This document shows, in pieces, positions 19,572-29,326 of a stretch of DNA of 64,000 nt. Origin of the DNA: Marinobacter flavimaris (GTDB lineage Bacteria; Pseudomonadota; Gammaproteobacteria; Pseudomonadales; Oleiphilaceae); assembly GCF_002933295.1 (NCBI RefSeq), contig NZ_PSSW01000003.1:124001-188000 (forward strand), written 5' to 3'. The notes below the pieces were generated by a model. The model worked only from the letters and a program-made list of their open reading frames with translations, was not told where the DNA came from and did no database searches. The position numbers and the translations under genes were made by a program. Position 1 is the first letter of the stretch. The number at the start of each line of letters is the position of its first letter.

Positions 19572-20357
19572 ATGTGTGAACTGCTGGCCATGAGTGCCAA
19601 TACGCCCACCGACCTGTGTTTCAGTTTCACCGGCCTGACCCGTCGGGGTGGGCAGACCGGCCCCCACAAGGACGGCTGGGGTGTGGCCTTCTACGAAGGC
19701 AAAGGCGTCCGGGCCTTCCACGACGCAGATGCCAGCGCCAATTCCCGAATCGCCGAAGTGGTCCAGACCCATCCGATCAAAAGCGAAGTGGCCATCTGCC
19801 ACATTCGCCAGGCCAACGTCGGCGACATCTGCCTGGCCAACACCCATCCCTTCATGCGCGAACTCTGGGGTCGCTACTGGGTGTTCGCCCACAATGGCCA
19901 GCTCTCCGGCTTCGGTTCGACTCCAGGGTTCTATGAGCCGGTCGGAACCACCGACAGCGAGGCGCTGTTCTGCGATATTCTTAACCACCTTCGAACGCAC
20001 TGCGATCGCAATAACGGAACCGATGAAATCATCGACCGCCTGGTCCGGTTGTCCGTCGCCTACGCCAGCCAGGGCGTTTTCAACCTCCTACTGAGTAACG
20101 GTGATTGGCTGTTCACTTACTGCACCACCAAAATGGCCAGCATCACCCGGAGAGCCCCGTTTGGTCCTGCCCGTCTGAAAGACGCCGATGTAACGGTGGA
20201 TTTCGAATCGGAAACGACGCCCAACGACATCGTCAGCGTGATCGTTACTGAACCTCTGACCACAGATGAAAAGTGGGATGTTTACCAGCCAGGTGAATGG
20301 CGGTTATGGAAGAAAGGTGAGGTCATTCGATCCGGAGTGGCCAAAGCGGGCAGCTGA
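19572..20357 (+). CDS. Class II glutamine amidotransferase (YafJ-like)
   Basis: 261 residues beginning MCELLAMSANTP, with the catalytic Cys2 of the N-terminal nucleophile family. GWGVAFYEGKG and ICHIRQANVGDICLANTHPF match the YafJ family of stand-alone amidase-type glutaminases. The acceptor reaction is not known. The gene stands 48 nt after the GGDEF gene and ends before repeat copy A. Confidence 0.85.
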   Translation: MCELLAMSANTPTDLCFSFTGLTRRGGQTGPHKDGWGVAFYEGKGVRAFHDADASANSRIAEVVQTHPIKSEVAICHIRQANVGDICLANTHPFMRELWGRYWVFAHNGQLSGFGSTPGFYEPVGTTDSEALFCDILNHLRTHCDRNNGTDEIIDRLVRLSVAYASQGVFNLLLSNGDWLFTYCTTKMASITRRAPFGPARLKDADVTVDFESETTPNDIVSVIVTEPLTTDEKWDVYQPGEWRLWKKGEVIRSGVAKAGS

Positions 20358-20384
20358 TCTCTGCCAGATCAAGCGGATGAGTGG

Positions 20385-20460
20385 GTGGGGAGGTCTTTGT
20401 GCAGGGAAAAAGATGTCTGAGCGCAGCGAGTTGTTTTTCCCGGAACAAAGACCTCCCCAC
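20385..20460. repeat. Palindromic element copy A (core 1)
   Basis: Perfect 16-bp inverted arms (20385-20400 and 20445-20460; GTGGGGAGGTCTTTGT on the left) enclose a conserved core at 20404-20441: GGGAAAAA, then GATGTCTGAGCGCAGCGAG, then TTGTTTTTCCC. It lies between convergent genes, with no U-tract outside the arms. Confidence 0.9.
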
Positions 20461-20485
20461 CTGCTTGTCCGCGTAACTCCGAAGA

Positions 20486-21391
20486 TTACTGCAGAGTCCA
20501 GCGATTACCCTTCTGATACTGCGGTGCAATATGCGCCTGGATTTCTTCCTTGAAACGGGCAATCAGATCGCTGTTGTCGTGATCCCAGGGATGGAAGCCG
20601 GGTTTGAAGTACTCCAGCCATGTGGGAATCAGGCTTGAGAAGGTGCCGTTTATGCCCCACAGGCGCCAGAGACCGGTGGCGGTGTCCTTCAACGAGAAGT
20701 TCTTGCGGTCGTTCAGCATCATCCGGCTGGTAAAATAGGTGCTCATCACGCCCAGTGCGGCGGTGCTGAACATGAGATAAAAGGCTCTTTCGGCATAAGT
20801 GCCGCCAGCCGCCTGGAACACATCGTAGGCAACCGCCTTGTGCTCGGTTTCTTCAATCGCGTGCCAGACCCACAGCGGACGCATGGATTCATCCATGTCC
20901 TGGCGCACATCGTCACGCTCCAGCAACATGTCGGCCATCATGGCGGTCAGGTGCTCGAGGGCACAGGTGATGGCCAGCTGGTGACGCTTGGGCAGCTTCC
21001 TGGCGATCCCCAGAACCACTTCCAGGTGTTTTTCCAGTTCTTCCACCGGCATGCCCTGGTCACGAACGTGCTGGTTCATGGCGACATGCTCCAGGGAGTG
21101 CATGGCCTCCTGGCCAATGAATCCGCGGATCTCTTCCTTCAGCTTGGGATCGGAAATCTGGTCCCGGAACGCCCTTACTGAATCTACGAAGAACTGCTCG
21201 CCCTGCGGAAACAACACCGAGAGCGCATTCATGATGTGGCTGATGCTGTAGCTGTTGTCGACCCAGTAACGGGGCACCTGGTCGCCGAACTCAAACCCCA
21301 TGCGCTGGGCTGTGATGGTGACGTTGTCCGGTGTGTTGGAGGCCCGGGTAACCGGCGCCGTTTTGTTTTCTGCGGTTTTGTTGCTCAGCAT
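20486..21391 (-). CDS. Metal-dependent hydrolase of the COG3687 type
   Basis: 301 residues from ATG 21391, preceded by GAGGAG at 7 nt. The family shows helical metal-binding residues, here seen in FIGQEAMHSLEHVAMNQH and WVWHAIEETEHKAVAYDVF (His/Glu pairs). Function is predicted only at the level of a diiron-like or metal-dependent hydrolase. It is transcribed divergently from the AraC-type regulator at 21617, 225 nt away, which may control it. Confidence 0.72.
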   Translation of the reverse strand: MLSNKTAENKTAPVTRASNTPDNVTITAQRMGFEFGDQVPRYWVDNSYSISHIMNALSVLFPQGEQFFVDSVRAFRDQISDPKLKEEIRGFIGQEAMHSLEHVAMNQHVRDQGMPVEELEKHLEVVLGIARKLPKRHQLAITCALEHLTAMMADMLLERDDVRQDMDESMRPLWVWHAIEETEHKAVAYDVFQAAGGTYAERAFYLMFSTAALGVMSTYFTSRMMLNDRKNFSLKDTATGLWRLWGINGTFSSLIPTWLEYFKPGFHPWDHDNSDLIARFKEEIQAHIAPQYQKGNRWTLQ

Positions 21392-21616
21392 GTGTGTACT
21401 CCTCACTCTGGCTGATGTCATGGCTCCAGTGTGTGGCAGTCAAGGCCGGGTAGGAAGGCGCAAAGGGGACGGCAGTCGATCAGGATGGGACACGGGCCGG
21501 GATTTGATTGGCCAGTCTGACGGCGAGCAAGGTGTACCGGGCCCCACTGTAGCGGCGGGAGGCATCTGATAGAGTCAATTGAAGTGCTTCAGCCAACCCA
21601 ATAAGAAGGAATGCCA

Positions 21617-22723
21617 ATGAGTGCAACCGGTCCGGACAAAGAACGGCAGATGCTGGGATTGTTCCTGGTGCCGGGCGCTTACCTGCGGGTTCTGGCGGAA
21701 ACGGTCCGCCAACTCGGCTACAACGACCGGTTGCTCTATGAAGGTCTCGACTTCACCCCGGACGATCTCAAGTCCAACGACAGTCGGGTATTTGTCACCG
21801 ATGCCATCATCATGGCCAAACGGGCCGTGAACCTGGCCGGCCAGGACGGCCTCAGCTTCACGCTGGCCAGGGAGTTGCGGCTGACAATCCACGGCACCCT
21901 GGGCTTCGCGGCCCTGACCAGTCCCACCTTTGCCGATGCCCTGGATTCGGTGCGCCGTTACCTGCATTTGCGGGTGCCGTTCCTTAGCATGAGCCAGTCC
22001 GAAGCGGGCGATCAGGTGCTGGTAAAGCTGTGCACCGAATTCGAAGTGCCCGGCCTCTATCCGTTTCTGGCGGAGACCGTCAGCGCCACTCTGATCCTGC
22101 TGACCGAACAGCTCCTGGATCGGGAGGACGCGGCAAAACACGGCTTTGCCCTGGAAGACGGCAAACTGCCGGGTGTCTCCGTTCGCCTGAGCGCACCGGA
22201 GCCGCCCTGGTACCGGCAGTTTTCCGATCAGCTTCCCGTTCGATTCGAATACGGCCAGCCCGACGAAATGATGGTTTTCCCGCGGGAGCTTCTGAATGTG
22301 CAGATGCGTCTTGCCGACGCCGAAGCCTCCCGAATGGCCCGCGACCAGTGCGAGTTCGAGCTGCAGAAGGCCCTGAAGGAACAGGGCGACATTGTCCTCG
22401 CGATCCGCAACATGCTCCGAATGATGCCGGGCCCGCTGCCATCGCTGGAAGCCATGGCCGAGCGTTTCTGCGTTTCGTCCAGAACCCTGAAACGCCGGCT
22501 GGCGGACCGGGACACCAGCTACCGGGAGATCCTCGAGTCGGTGCTGAAAGACCGGGCGATCCAGTTGCTCCGGTATACCAACCAGTCGGTCAGCGAGATT
22601 GCCTACGAATTGGGCTATGCGGACCTTTCCAACTTCAGCCGGGCGTTCCGGAAGTGGACCGGCAAGTCGGCCAGCGAGTTTCGTGAGGGTGGTCCGGATC
22701 CGGCGCCTGAGGTTGGGCCCTGA
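21617..22723 (+). CDS. AraC family transcriptional regulator
   Basis: 368 residues. An arabinose-binding-type sensor region at about 25-235 is followed by a C-terminal double helix-turn-helix (about 260-360) with RTLKRRLADRDTSYREIL and SVSEIAYELGYADLSNFSRAF. ATG 21617 is preceded by AAGAAGGA at 6 nt; ATG 21611 is less likely. It probably controls the divergent metal-dependent hydrolase gene. Two palindromic elements follow it. Confidence 0.85.
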   Translation: MSATGPDKERQMLGLFLVPGAYLRVLAETVRQLGYNDRLLYEGLDFTPDDLKSNDSRVFVTDAIIMAKRAVNLAGQDGLSFTLARELRLTIHGTLGFAALTSPTFADALDSVRRYLHLRVPFLSMSQSEAGDQVLVKLCTEFEVPGLYPFLAETVSATLILLTEQLLDREDAAKHGFALEDGKLPGVSVRLSAPEPPWYRQFSDQLPVRFEYGQPDEMMVFPRELLNVQMRLADAEASRMARDQCEFELQKALKEQGDIVLAIRNMLRMMPGPLPSLEAMAERFCVSSRTLKRRLADRDTSYREILESVLKDRAIQLLRYTNQSVSEIAYELGYADLSNFSRAFRKWTGKSASEFREGGPDPAPEVGP

Positions 22724-22757
22724 TTTTTTGGGCCTCCTGGTTTGGAGCGTGGTCGCA

Positions 22758-22836
22758 GGGTGGGGCTTTATTTTTTCGGGTAAAAACAACTCGCTGCGCT
22801 CAGACATTTTTTCCCCGAAAAAATAAAGCCCCACCC
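22758..22836. repeat. Palindromic element copy B (core 1, reverse)
   Basis: Perfect 23-bp inverted arms (22758-22780 and 22814-22836) hold the same core in reverse orientation (AACAACTCGCTGCGCTCAG). The arm sequence, with TTTATTTTTT in it, is unlike that of any other copy. The 364-nt stretch 22724-23087 between the AraC gene and the TM2 gene holds only this element, copy C and no gene. Confidence 0.9.
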
Positions 22837-22928
22837 CACGCCCTGCTGACAGAGGAGATTGCCGTCCGAGTTTTTATTGCTCTGCCTTAATTTGTTTTTG
22901 GTCTCCTATGCCACAATGTTTGGACGGA

Positions 22929-23015
22929 CGGGGGGAAGGAATATTTTCCCGACAGGAAAAAGATGTCTGAGCGCAGCGAGTTGTTTTTCCCGAGGGAAAA
23001 TATTCCTTCCCCCCG
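22929..23015. repeat. Palindromic element copy C (core 1)
   Basis: Perfect 22-bp inverted arms (22929-22950 and 22994-23015, GGGGGGAAGGAATATTTTCCC-like) surround the forward core with GATGTCTGAGCGCAGCGAG at about 22962-22980. It is 92 nt from copy B in opposite orientation. Confidence 0.9.
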
Positions 23016-23087
23016 GCCAGCCCCCAGCACATGCAGGCTGGGTCTATAGTGAAAATCGGCTACGAATCCAGAAGGATGAGAACGGAT

Positions 23088-23495
23088 ATGACAGAACGCC
23101 CAGACACCCACAGCAAACTGATCGGCTACCTGCTCTGGATCTTCGGATTCCTCGGCTCACACCGGTTTTACTACGGCAAACCCGTTACCGGCACCATCTG
23201 GTTCTTTACCCTGGGGCTGCTGTTCATCGGCTGGATCATCGACCTGTTCCTGATCCCGGCCATGGACCGGGAGGCGGATCTTCGGTTCCGGGAAGGTGAG
23301 GTCAGCTACAACATAAGTTGGATCCTGCTGACCTTCCTGGGGGTGTTCGGGATTCATCGGATGTACATGGGCAAGTGGATTACGGGCATCATCTACCTGT
23401 TTACCGGTGGCCTGTTCCTGATCGGCGTGCTGTATGACTTCTGGACCCTGAACAACCAGATTTCCATCCGCAACGAAGAGCGCCGCTTCGGCTGA
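23088..23495 (+). CDS. TM2 domain membrane protein
   Basis: 135 residues with two copies of a TM2-like unit, one near 8-60 (GYLLWIFGFLGSHRFYYGK) and one near 75-125 (FLGVFGIHRMYMGKWITG). These give four membrane segments. Function unknown. ATG 23088 is used, though ATG 23076, four codons upstream in the same frame, follows AGAAGG directly. The gene ends 9 nt from the end of the convergent wax ester synthase gene. Confidence 0.7.
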   Translation: MTERPDTHSKLIGYLLWIFGFLGSHRFYYGKPVTGTIWFFTLGLLFIGWIIDLFLIPAMDREADLRFREGEVSYNISWILLTFLGVFGIHRMYMGKWITGIIYLFTGGLFLIGVLYDFWTLNNQISIRNEERRFG

Positions 23496-23504
23496 TCGAG
23501 CTGC

Positions 23505-24872
23505 TTACAGTCCGGCAGCGTCCTCCAGTTCGACCAGGGCTTCTTCGAGGTAGTCGAGCATCCGCTGCAGGCTGGGTAGCGTGCGGCGGCAGCCGATGAG
23601 GCCGAATTCCACCTGGTCGCCGTAGCTGGTCAGGGTCATGTTCAGGGCCAGGCGATCCATGGCGATGGAGACCGGGTACATGCCGTCCATCGTGGCGCCG
23701 TTCCAGTAGCAAGTCTCTCGCGGGCCGGGAACGTTGGAGATCACCACGTTGAAGGTCTGCCATTTCGGTGCCATGCCGGTGAGCAGATTGAACGCCGCCG
23801 GCGCCAGGGTCAGGGCGGTGTAGTTGATGATTTCTTCCGCAGACATGTCGGCGTAGCGGTCTTTGGCGGCTTTCACGTCCTCATGTATCTGCATCAGTCG
23901 TGTCACCGGGCTGGTGACATCGGTGTGTAATGAGGCGAGGATGACGCCGACCTGATTGCCGCCGGAACTGTCATCCTTGCGCAGGGACACCGGCACCATG
24001 GCGATCAATGGCTTTTCCGGCAGGGCGTCCTGGTTCATCAGGTAGCTGCGCAGCGCGGTGGCGCACATGGCCATCACCACATCATTGACCGTGGTTCCAT
24101 AGGCCTTGCACACACCCTTTATCCGACTCAGGCAGTAGGATTGCGCGGCGAAGCGTCGGGAACCGGTGATCTTCTGGTTCAGGATGCTGCGGGGTGCGTG
24201 AAAAATGGAGGAGTATGCCGGGTCTTTGCGGGCGTCGTTGATGGTTCGCAGCAGTTCCCGGGCCACGGTGGGCACGGTGCCCAGTTGCTTGCCGGATTCG
24301 CCCAGCAGATGACCGACACTGCGCCACAGGGAAGGGCCGCCATCATCCTTTTCACGGGATGGGCGGGGTGGCATGGCCCAGATCGGCGGCATGTCTCGCT
24401 CGCCGGTATCCTGGCACAGCATCTGGGTGACCATCCGCATGGCCGATACACCATCCACCAGGGCATGGTGCACCTTGATATACACCGCAAACTGCCGTTC
24501 CCCCAGGCCTTCAATCAGATGAAACTCCCACAGTGGACGTTCCCGGTCCATCAGGTGGGAATGTTCCGCCGAGACAAACGACAAAAGTTCCCTGACCCGC
24601 CCAGGTGTGGGTAGCGCTTCAAAGCGGAAGTGGTGTTCCAGGTCCAGGTGCTCGTCTTCCACCCAGACCGGCTGGCCGAAACGGTAATCCAGACGCTGAT
24701 TAAACGGCGGAGTCACCTTCGTGTACTGCCTGAGCCGGTCGGCCAGCTGTGCGACGTAATCATCCGGTGCGTCGTCGGGAAAAGAAAACAGCTGAAGACC
24801 GCCCACGTGCATGGGCTGCTGCCGCTTTTCCAGCCAGAGAAAAAGCTGATCCGTAGGGCTAAGAGGTTTCAC
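23505..24872 (-). CDS. Wax ester synthase/diacylglycerol acyltransferase (WS/DGAT)
   Basis: 455 residues from GTG 24872, which is preceded by AAGGA at 6 nt. The catalytic HHxxxDG motif is HHALVDG at 135-141, preceded by PLWEFHLIEG at 113-122; MHVGGLQLFSFP and the C-terminal NVPGPRETCYWNGA and QVEFGLIGCRRTLPSLQ regions match the WS2-type synthase known from Marinobacter hydrocarbonoclasticus. It joins fatty alcohols or diacylglycerol to acyl-CoA to make wax esters or triacylglycerol as storage lipid. It is divergent from the RND adaptor gene. Confidence 0.92.
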   Translation of the reverse strand: MKPLSPTDQLFLWLEKRQQPMHVGGLQLFSFPDDAPDDYVAQLADRLRQYTKVTPPFNQRLDYRFGQPVWVEDEHLDLEHHFRFEALPTPGRVRELLSFVSAEHSHLMDRERPLWEFHLIEGLGERQFAVYIKVHHALVDGVSAMRMVTQMLCQDTGERDMPPIWAMPPRPSREKDDGGPSLWRSVGHLLGESGKQLGTVPTVARELLRTINDARKDPAYSSIFHAPRSILNQKITGSRRFAAQSYCLSRIKGVCKAYGTTVNDVVMAMCATALRSYLMNQDALPEKPLIAMVPVSLRKDDSSGGNQVGVILASLHTDVTSPVTRLMQIHEDVKAAKDRYADMSAEEIINYTALTLAPAAFNLLTGMAPKWQTFNVVISNVPGPRETCYWNGATMDGMYPVSIAMDRLALNMTLTSYGDQVEFGLIGCRRTLPSLQRMLDYLEEALVELEDAAGL

Positions 24873-25060
24873 AGGGCGTCCTTGTTGTCGGTGTTGTGAC
24901 AATAGTAGCGCAGATGGCTGGCAACGGGATTGACCCCGGTTCGCATTCTCCCCACTGGTCAGGCCAAATGCGGGCCAAGGTCCGGACAGGGTTTTCCTTC
25001 GTAAGCCATGAACTAAGGTTAGTAATTGCATCCATCGAAATGAATCTTGGAGAAAAGGAC

Positions 25061-26137
25061 GTGGCTACCCCCATGAAGAGCCTGCAGGGTGTGGTTCTGT
25101 TTGTGTGCAGCCTGTTTCCGGTGCTCACCGCTGCCCAGGACCTGCCTGGTGTTCAGCTGGAAACCGTCTCTTCAGAAGATATCGTTCAGGAAGTGACCCT
25201 GAATGGTACGGTGAATGCCCTTCGGGTATCCGGCATGTCGGCGGCGGTTGCCGGCCTGCTGGATGAGGTTCGGGTGGAAACCGGTGATCGTGTTGCCCGG
25301 GGCGATGTGTTGGTCGAGCTGGATGACGAATTGGTCACCTGGGAGTTGGCCGCGGCAAGAGCCGAGGCAGAAGAGGCCCGCAGTCGCCTGGAGGAAGCCC
25401 GGCGTCGGCTGCGTGAGGCCAGGTCCGTCGGCGCAGGCCGCAATATCGCGGCCACCGAAGTCAGTGCACGGGAAAGTGAAGTGGCCGCCAGTGAAGCGAC
25501 CCTGGCTCGCCTGGAAGCCGCCCGCCGCCAGGTGGAAGTCCGGGCCGGGCGCCACCGCGTGACCGCGCCCTTCGACGGTGTGGTCAGCCAGCGCTCCCGG
25601 GATCTCGGGGAATGGGTTACCCCCGGTGACCAGCTGCTGACCCTGGTGGATACCGACAACCTGCGACTGGATTTCCAGGTACCCCAGTCCTTCTACAAAC
25701 GCATCGACGACAACAGCCGGCTGCTGGTGCAGGATGACCAGGCACCGAGCAGCGCCACCATCGATGTTCTGGTACCGGTCAACGATCCCCAGTCCAGAAC
25801 CTTTCTCCTCCGCGCCATCAAGCCCGAATCCGTGAAGCTGCTCCCGGGGATGTCGGTACAGGCGGTACTGCGGGTCACTACCGGTGAACGTGGCCTGACG
25901 GTTTCCCGCGATGCCATCAACCGGTATCCCGAAGGACGAACCACCGTGTGGATCGCCGAACCGGGGGATGAAGACACCTGGACCGTGAGCGAAAAGCGGG
26001 TGCGCCTTGGCACCGGCTTCGAGGGCCGGGTAGAGGTCACTAGTGGTCTTGAAGCGGACCAGCAGGTGGTGGTCCGTGGCAACGAGTCCCTGAGCGAGGG
26101 CATCAGCGTTCGCATTGCCGAACGGGAGAGCCGCTGA
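25061..26137 (+). CDS. RND efflux pump periplasmic adaptor (HlyD/MFP family)
   Basis: 358 residues. A signal peptide (LQGVVLFVCSLFPVLTAAQ) is followed by a biotinyl-lipoyl-like region (VRVETGDRVARGDVLVELDD), a coiled-coil hairpin with EAEEARSRLEEARRRLREA, and a beta-barrel domain. It links the inner-membrane pump to an outer-membrane channel. GTG 25061 has GGAG and AAGG just upstream; ATG 25073 is the alternative start. Its TGA overlaps the ATG of the pump gene (26135-26139). Confidence 0.88.
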   Translation: MATPMKSLQGVVLFVCSLFPVLTAAQDLPGVQLETVSSEDIVQEVTLNGTVNALRVSGMSAAVAGLLDEVRVETGDRVARGDVLVELDDELVTWELAAARAEAEEARSRLEEARRRLREARSVGAGRNIAATEVSARESEVAASEATLARLEAARRQVEVRAGRHRVTAPFDGVVSQRSRDLGEWVTPGDQLLTLVDTDNLRLDFQVPQSFYKRIDDNSRLLVQDDQAPSSATIDVLVPVNDPQSRTFLLRAIKPESVKLLPGMSVQAVLRVTTGERGLTVSRDAINRYPEGRTTVWIAEPGDEDTWTVSEKRVRLGTGFEGRVEVTSGLEADQQVVVRGNESLSEGISVRIAERESR

Positions 26138-29100
26138 TGTTTGCCGGCATTATCCGCCACGGCACTCTGGTCACCGTTATTGCCCTGATTGTCGCGATCC
26201 TTGGGGCTGCTGCAGCACTGCGGATTCCGGTCCAGATGATTCCGGATCTGGAGGTGCGGACGGTCACGGTGGAAACCAGCTGGCCAGGCGCCACGCCCCA
26301 GGACATCGAGAAAGACATCCTGATCGAGCAGGAACGGTTCCTGCGCAATGTTCCGAACCTGAGCCGGATGACCTCCACCGCCTCCAGTGGCGCAGCGGAG
26401 ATTGAGCTGGAATTTCCGTTCGGGGTGGATATCACCGAGACCCTGATCCAGATTAATAATGCCCTGAGCCAGGTGCCGGATTACCCGAGAAACGTCGATG
26501 AGCCGCGTATTGTGGCGGCGTCATTCTCGTCCAACGCGTTCATGTATTTTCGCATCGCCACCCTCGAAGGCAATCCCCGTGAGCTGGACATCGAGCTGAT
26601 GCGCGATTTCATCGAGGACCGCGTTCGGCCGAGGATGGAGAGCGTACCGGGGGTTTCCGAGGTGACCGTAAGCGGCGGTGCCGACCGGCAGATGCAGGTT
26701 ATCGTGGACGAAGCTGCCCTGGCCCAGCGTGGCCTGAGCTTGCTCGATCTGCGTGATGCCATTGTCAGCCGCAACCAGGACATTTCCGGCGGCGAAATTG
26801 ATTCCGGCAAGCGCCGGTATCTGCTGCGCACGGTGGGGCGCTTTGATGATGTTGAATCCCTGGAGCAACTGGTGGTGCGCCGACAGGGTGACAGCGTGGT
26901 GCGCCTGGGCGAGGTTGCCCAGGTGCAGCAGGGTCACTCACGGATTAGGGAACTGTCCGTCGTCAATGGCCAGCGGGTGATCGGCCTGCAGGTGCGTCGG
27001 GAGAGCGGATCCAACGTTATCGATATCAAGCACGCCATGATGGACGAAGTCGCCGCCATCAACCGCGAAGTGCTGGAACCGGCGGGCATGACCCTGGGCC
27101 TGACCGCAGACGATGCCCGGTACGTGGAAGCCTCGGTTGCCAATGTCTGGACCAATCTGGGTATCGGTGCCGCCTTCGCAACCCTGGTGATGTTCCTGTT
27201 TCTGAGGTCCGGCCGGGCCACGTTTGCCGGGGTGGTGGGCATACCGCTGTGTGCCATAGCCGCGTTTATCGGGCTGCTGATCACCGGCCGCACCATCAAC
27301 GTGATCTCTCTGGCCGGTATCGCCTTTGCCATCGGCATGACGGTGGACAACAGCATCGTGGTGCTTGAGAACATCGAGCGACACCGGCGTTTGGGGCTGG
27401 ACCGTTTCGAATCGGCCCTCAAGGGCGTGCGTGAAGTCTGGCCGGCGGTGCTGGCGTCCACCACCACAACCATCCTGGTGTTCCTGCCGATCCTGTTTAT
27501 CGAGGAAGAGGCGGGCCAGCTGTATTCCGACGTGGCCATTGCCATCTCTGCTGCCATTCTCGCCTCCATGTTGGTGGCAATCACCATCATACCCACCCTC
27601 TGTGCCCGGCTGGATTTCGGCCGCCGGGGCGTGACCACCGATGAATACGGCAACGAAACCTCGGGTCGCTGGAGCGGGGCCGCCATGGGGGCGGTGCGAT
27701 GGCTGGTGAATGGCATGGTGCGCCGGCTTCTGGTGATGGCAGCCACCGTCGGCTTCAGCCTGTGGGTGATTTTTGTGCTGACCCCTCCCGCCGAATACCT
27801 GCCGGAAGGTGAGGAGCCCAAGACCTTTGCCGCCATGTCGGCGCCGCCGGGTTATAACCTGCAGGAGATGGAAGCCATTGCCCGCCAGGTGGAAGACTAC
27901 TTCCTGCCCCACGTGAACGCGGACGGCCAGGCCTACGCCGCGGGCGAAACCAGCGTGCCGCCCATGGCCTATCTCAACATGCAGGTAACGCCCACCAGGA
28001 TCCGGATCATCGCCGAGACCCTGAATCCAAGGCACATCGAAGCCCTGATGGACGAGATCACCCGGTTCTATGAACAGTTCCCGGGCATGCGCGCCTTCGC
28101 GGCCAAAGGCTCCATCATTTCCAGCAACGACGGCGGCACCCGCAGCATCAACCTGGACATCTCTGGGCCGGATCTGGTGTCGGTCTACGGCGCTGCGAAC
28201 GCTGCCTATCAGCGCGCCGAGGAAATCTTCGACAACCCCCGCATCCAGAGCCAGCCCTCCACGCTGTCCCTGGCGCAACCGCTGATCCAGATCATGCCCG
28301 ACTGGGATCGTGCGGCTGAACTGGGTCTGGGAGCAGAAAGTATTGGCTTCACCGTAGCCTCTCTGACCGAGGGCAGCTACGTCGACGATTTCTTCCTGGA
28401 CGACGAAAAGATCGATATCTATGTCTATGGCAGCGAAGGTCGCAACCCGTCACTGGACAGCCTGCCGGATGTCATGGTGCATACCCCCCAGGGTGCGACC
28501 CTGCCCCTGTCCAGCGTGGCTACCATCGAGGAAACCGTGGATACCAGCATGGTCCGCCGGGTGGATGGTCGCCGCACCGTGACCCTGAACGTGATTCCCC
28601 CCGATGACGTGCCCCTGGAAGCCGGGGTTGCGCGGGTGCGCACAGAATTACTGCAGTCCATGCGCGACAGCGGCGCGTTGCCCGCGAATGTGGATGTGGA
28701 TATCTCCGGCGCCAGCGACCAGCTGAACGCCACCCGTGAAGCGCTGACCGGCAATTTCATCATTGCCATTGCCATTGTCTACCTGCTGCTGGTGGCCATC
28801 TTCGCGCACTGGGGATTCCCGCTGCTGATCATGACCGCAATACCGCTTGGCGTGGCCGGTGGCATTGTGGGCCTGGCCCTGATGAACCTGGTTGGTGGCC
28901 TGCTGCCCATGATCGGCCTCCAGCCTCTGAGGCAGCCCTTTGACATGATTACCATGCTGGGCTTCCTGATACTGATGGGAACCGTGGTGAACAACCCGAT
29001 CCTGGTGGTGGACCAGGCCCGGCAGAACCTGCGCCAGAAAGGCGTTACCGTAGTACAGGCCGTCACCGCCGCCGTCCAGACCCGCCTGCGCCCGATTGCC

Positions 29101-29301
29101 ATGACCACCCTGACCACCATCTGCGGCCTCTCGCCCCTGGTGTTCCTGCCCGGCGAAGGCACCGAGCTGTATCGGGGCGTGGGCGCCATCGTTCTGTTTG
29201 GCCTGCTTGGGGCAGCGATCGTAACCGTGACTTTTCTGCCGTCACTGACCATCTTTGTTCTTGGCTGGCGGGAGCGTTGGCGTCGCTCCAGAGAGGTTTA
29301 G
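26137..29301 (+). CDS. RND efflux pump inner-membrane permease (AcrB type)
   Basis: 1054 residues, normal for an RND pump. Twelve membrane segments are split by two large periplasmic porter regions. TM4 has GMTVDNSIVVLENI, so the proton-relay pair is Asp-Asn rather than Asp-Asp, and the TM10 region reads GTVVNNPILVVDQA, without the AcrB lysine. Translation is coupled to the adaptor by the overlapping start. No outer-membrane channel gene is adjacent; it may use TolC. Substrate unknown. Confidence 0.9.
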   Translation: MFAGIIRHGTLVTVIALIVAILGAAAALRIPVQMIPDLEVRTVTVETSWPGATPQDIEKDILIEQERFLRNVPNLSRMTSTASSGAAEIELEFPFGVDITETLIQINNALSQVPDYPRNVDEPRIVAASFSSNAFMYFRIATLEGNPRELDIELMRDFIEDRVRPRMESVPGVSEVTVSGGADRQMQVIVDEAALAQRGLSLLDLRDAIVSRNQDISGGEIDSGKRRYLLRTVGRFDDVESLEQLVVRRQGDSVVRLGEVAQVQQGHSRIRELSVVNGQRVIGLQVRRESGSNVIDIKHAMMDEVAAINREVLEPAGMTLGLTADDARYVEASVANVWTNLGIGAAFATLVMFLFLRSGRATFAGVVGIPLCAIAAFIGLLITGRTINVISLAGIAFAIGMTVDNSIVVLENIERHRRLGLDRFESALKGVREVWPAVLASTTTTILVFLPILFIEEEAGQLYSDVAIAISAAILASMLVAITIIPTLCARLDFGRRGVTTDEYGNETSGRWSGAAMGAVRWLVNGMVRRLLVMAATVGFSLWVIFVLTPPAEYLPEGEEPKTFAAMSAPPGYNLQEMEAIARQVEDYFLPHVNADGQAYAAGETSVPPMAYLNMQVTPTRIRIIAETLNPRHIEALMDEITRFYEQFPGMRAFAAKGSIISSNDGGTRSINLDISGPDLVSVYGAANAAYQRAEEIFDNPRIQSQPSTLSLAQPLIQIMPDWDRAAELGLGAESIGFTVASLTEGSYVDDFFLDDEKIDIYVYGSEGRNPSLDSLPDVMVHTPQGATLPLSSVATIEETVDTSMVRRVDGRRTVTLNVIPPDDVPLEAGVARVRTELLQSMRDSGALPANVDVDISGASDQLNATREALTGNFIIAIAIVYLLLVAIFAHWGFPLLIMTAIPLGVAGGIVGLALMNLVGGLLPMIGLQPLRQPFDMITMLGFLILMGTVVNNPILVVDQARQNLRQKGVTVVQAVTAAVQTRLRPIAMTTLTTICGLSPLVFLPGEGTELYRGVGAIVLFGLLGAAIVTVTFLPSLTIFVLGWRERWRRSREV

Positions 29302-29326
29302 CCTCGGAGTATCGCCGTCACGCGCC

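Noticed and set aside
20413..20441. Short peptide MSERSELFFP from the repeat core
   Set aside because: The core reads as MSERSELFF in one frame, but copies lie in both orientations, have no ribosome site and run into unrelated arms. It is better explained as a DNA or RNA element than as a gene.
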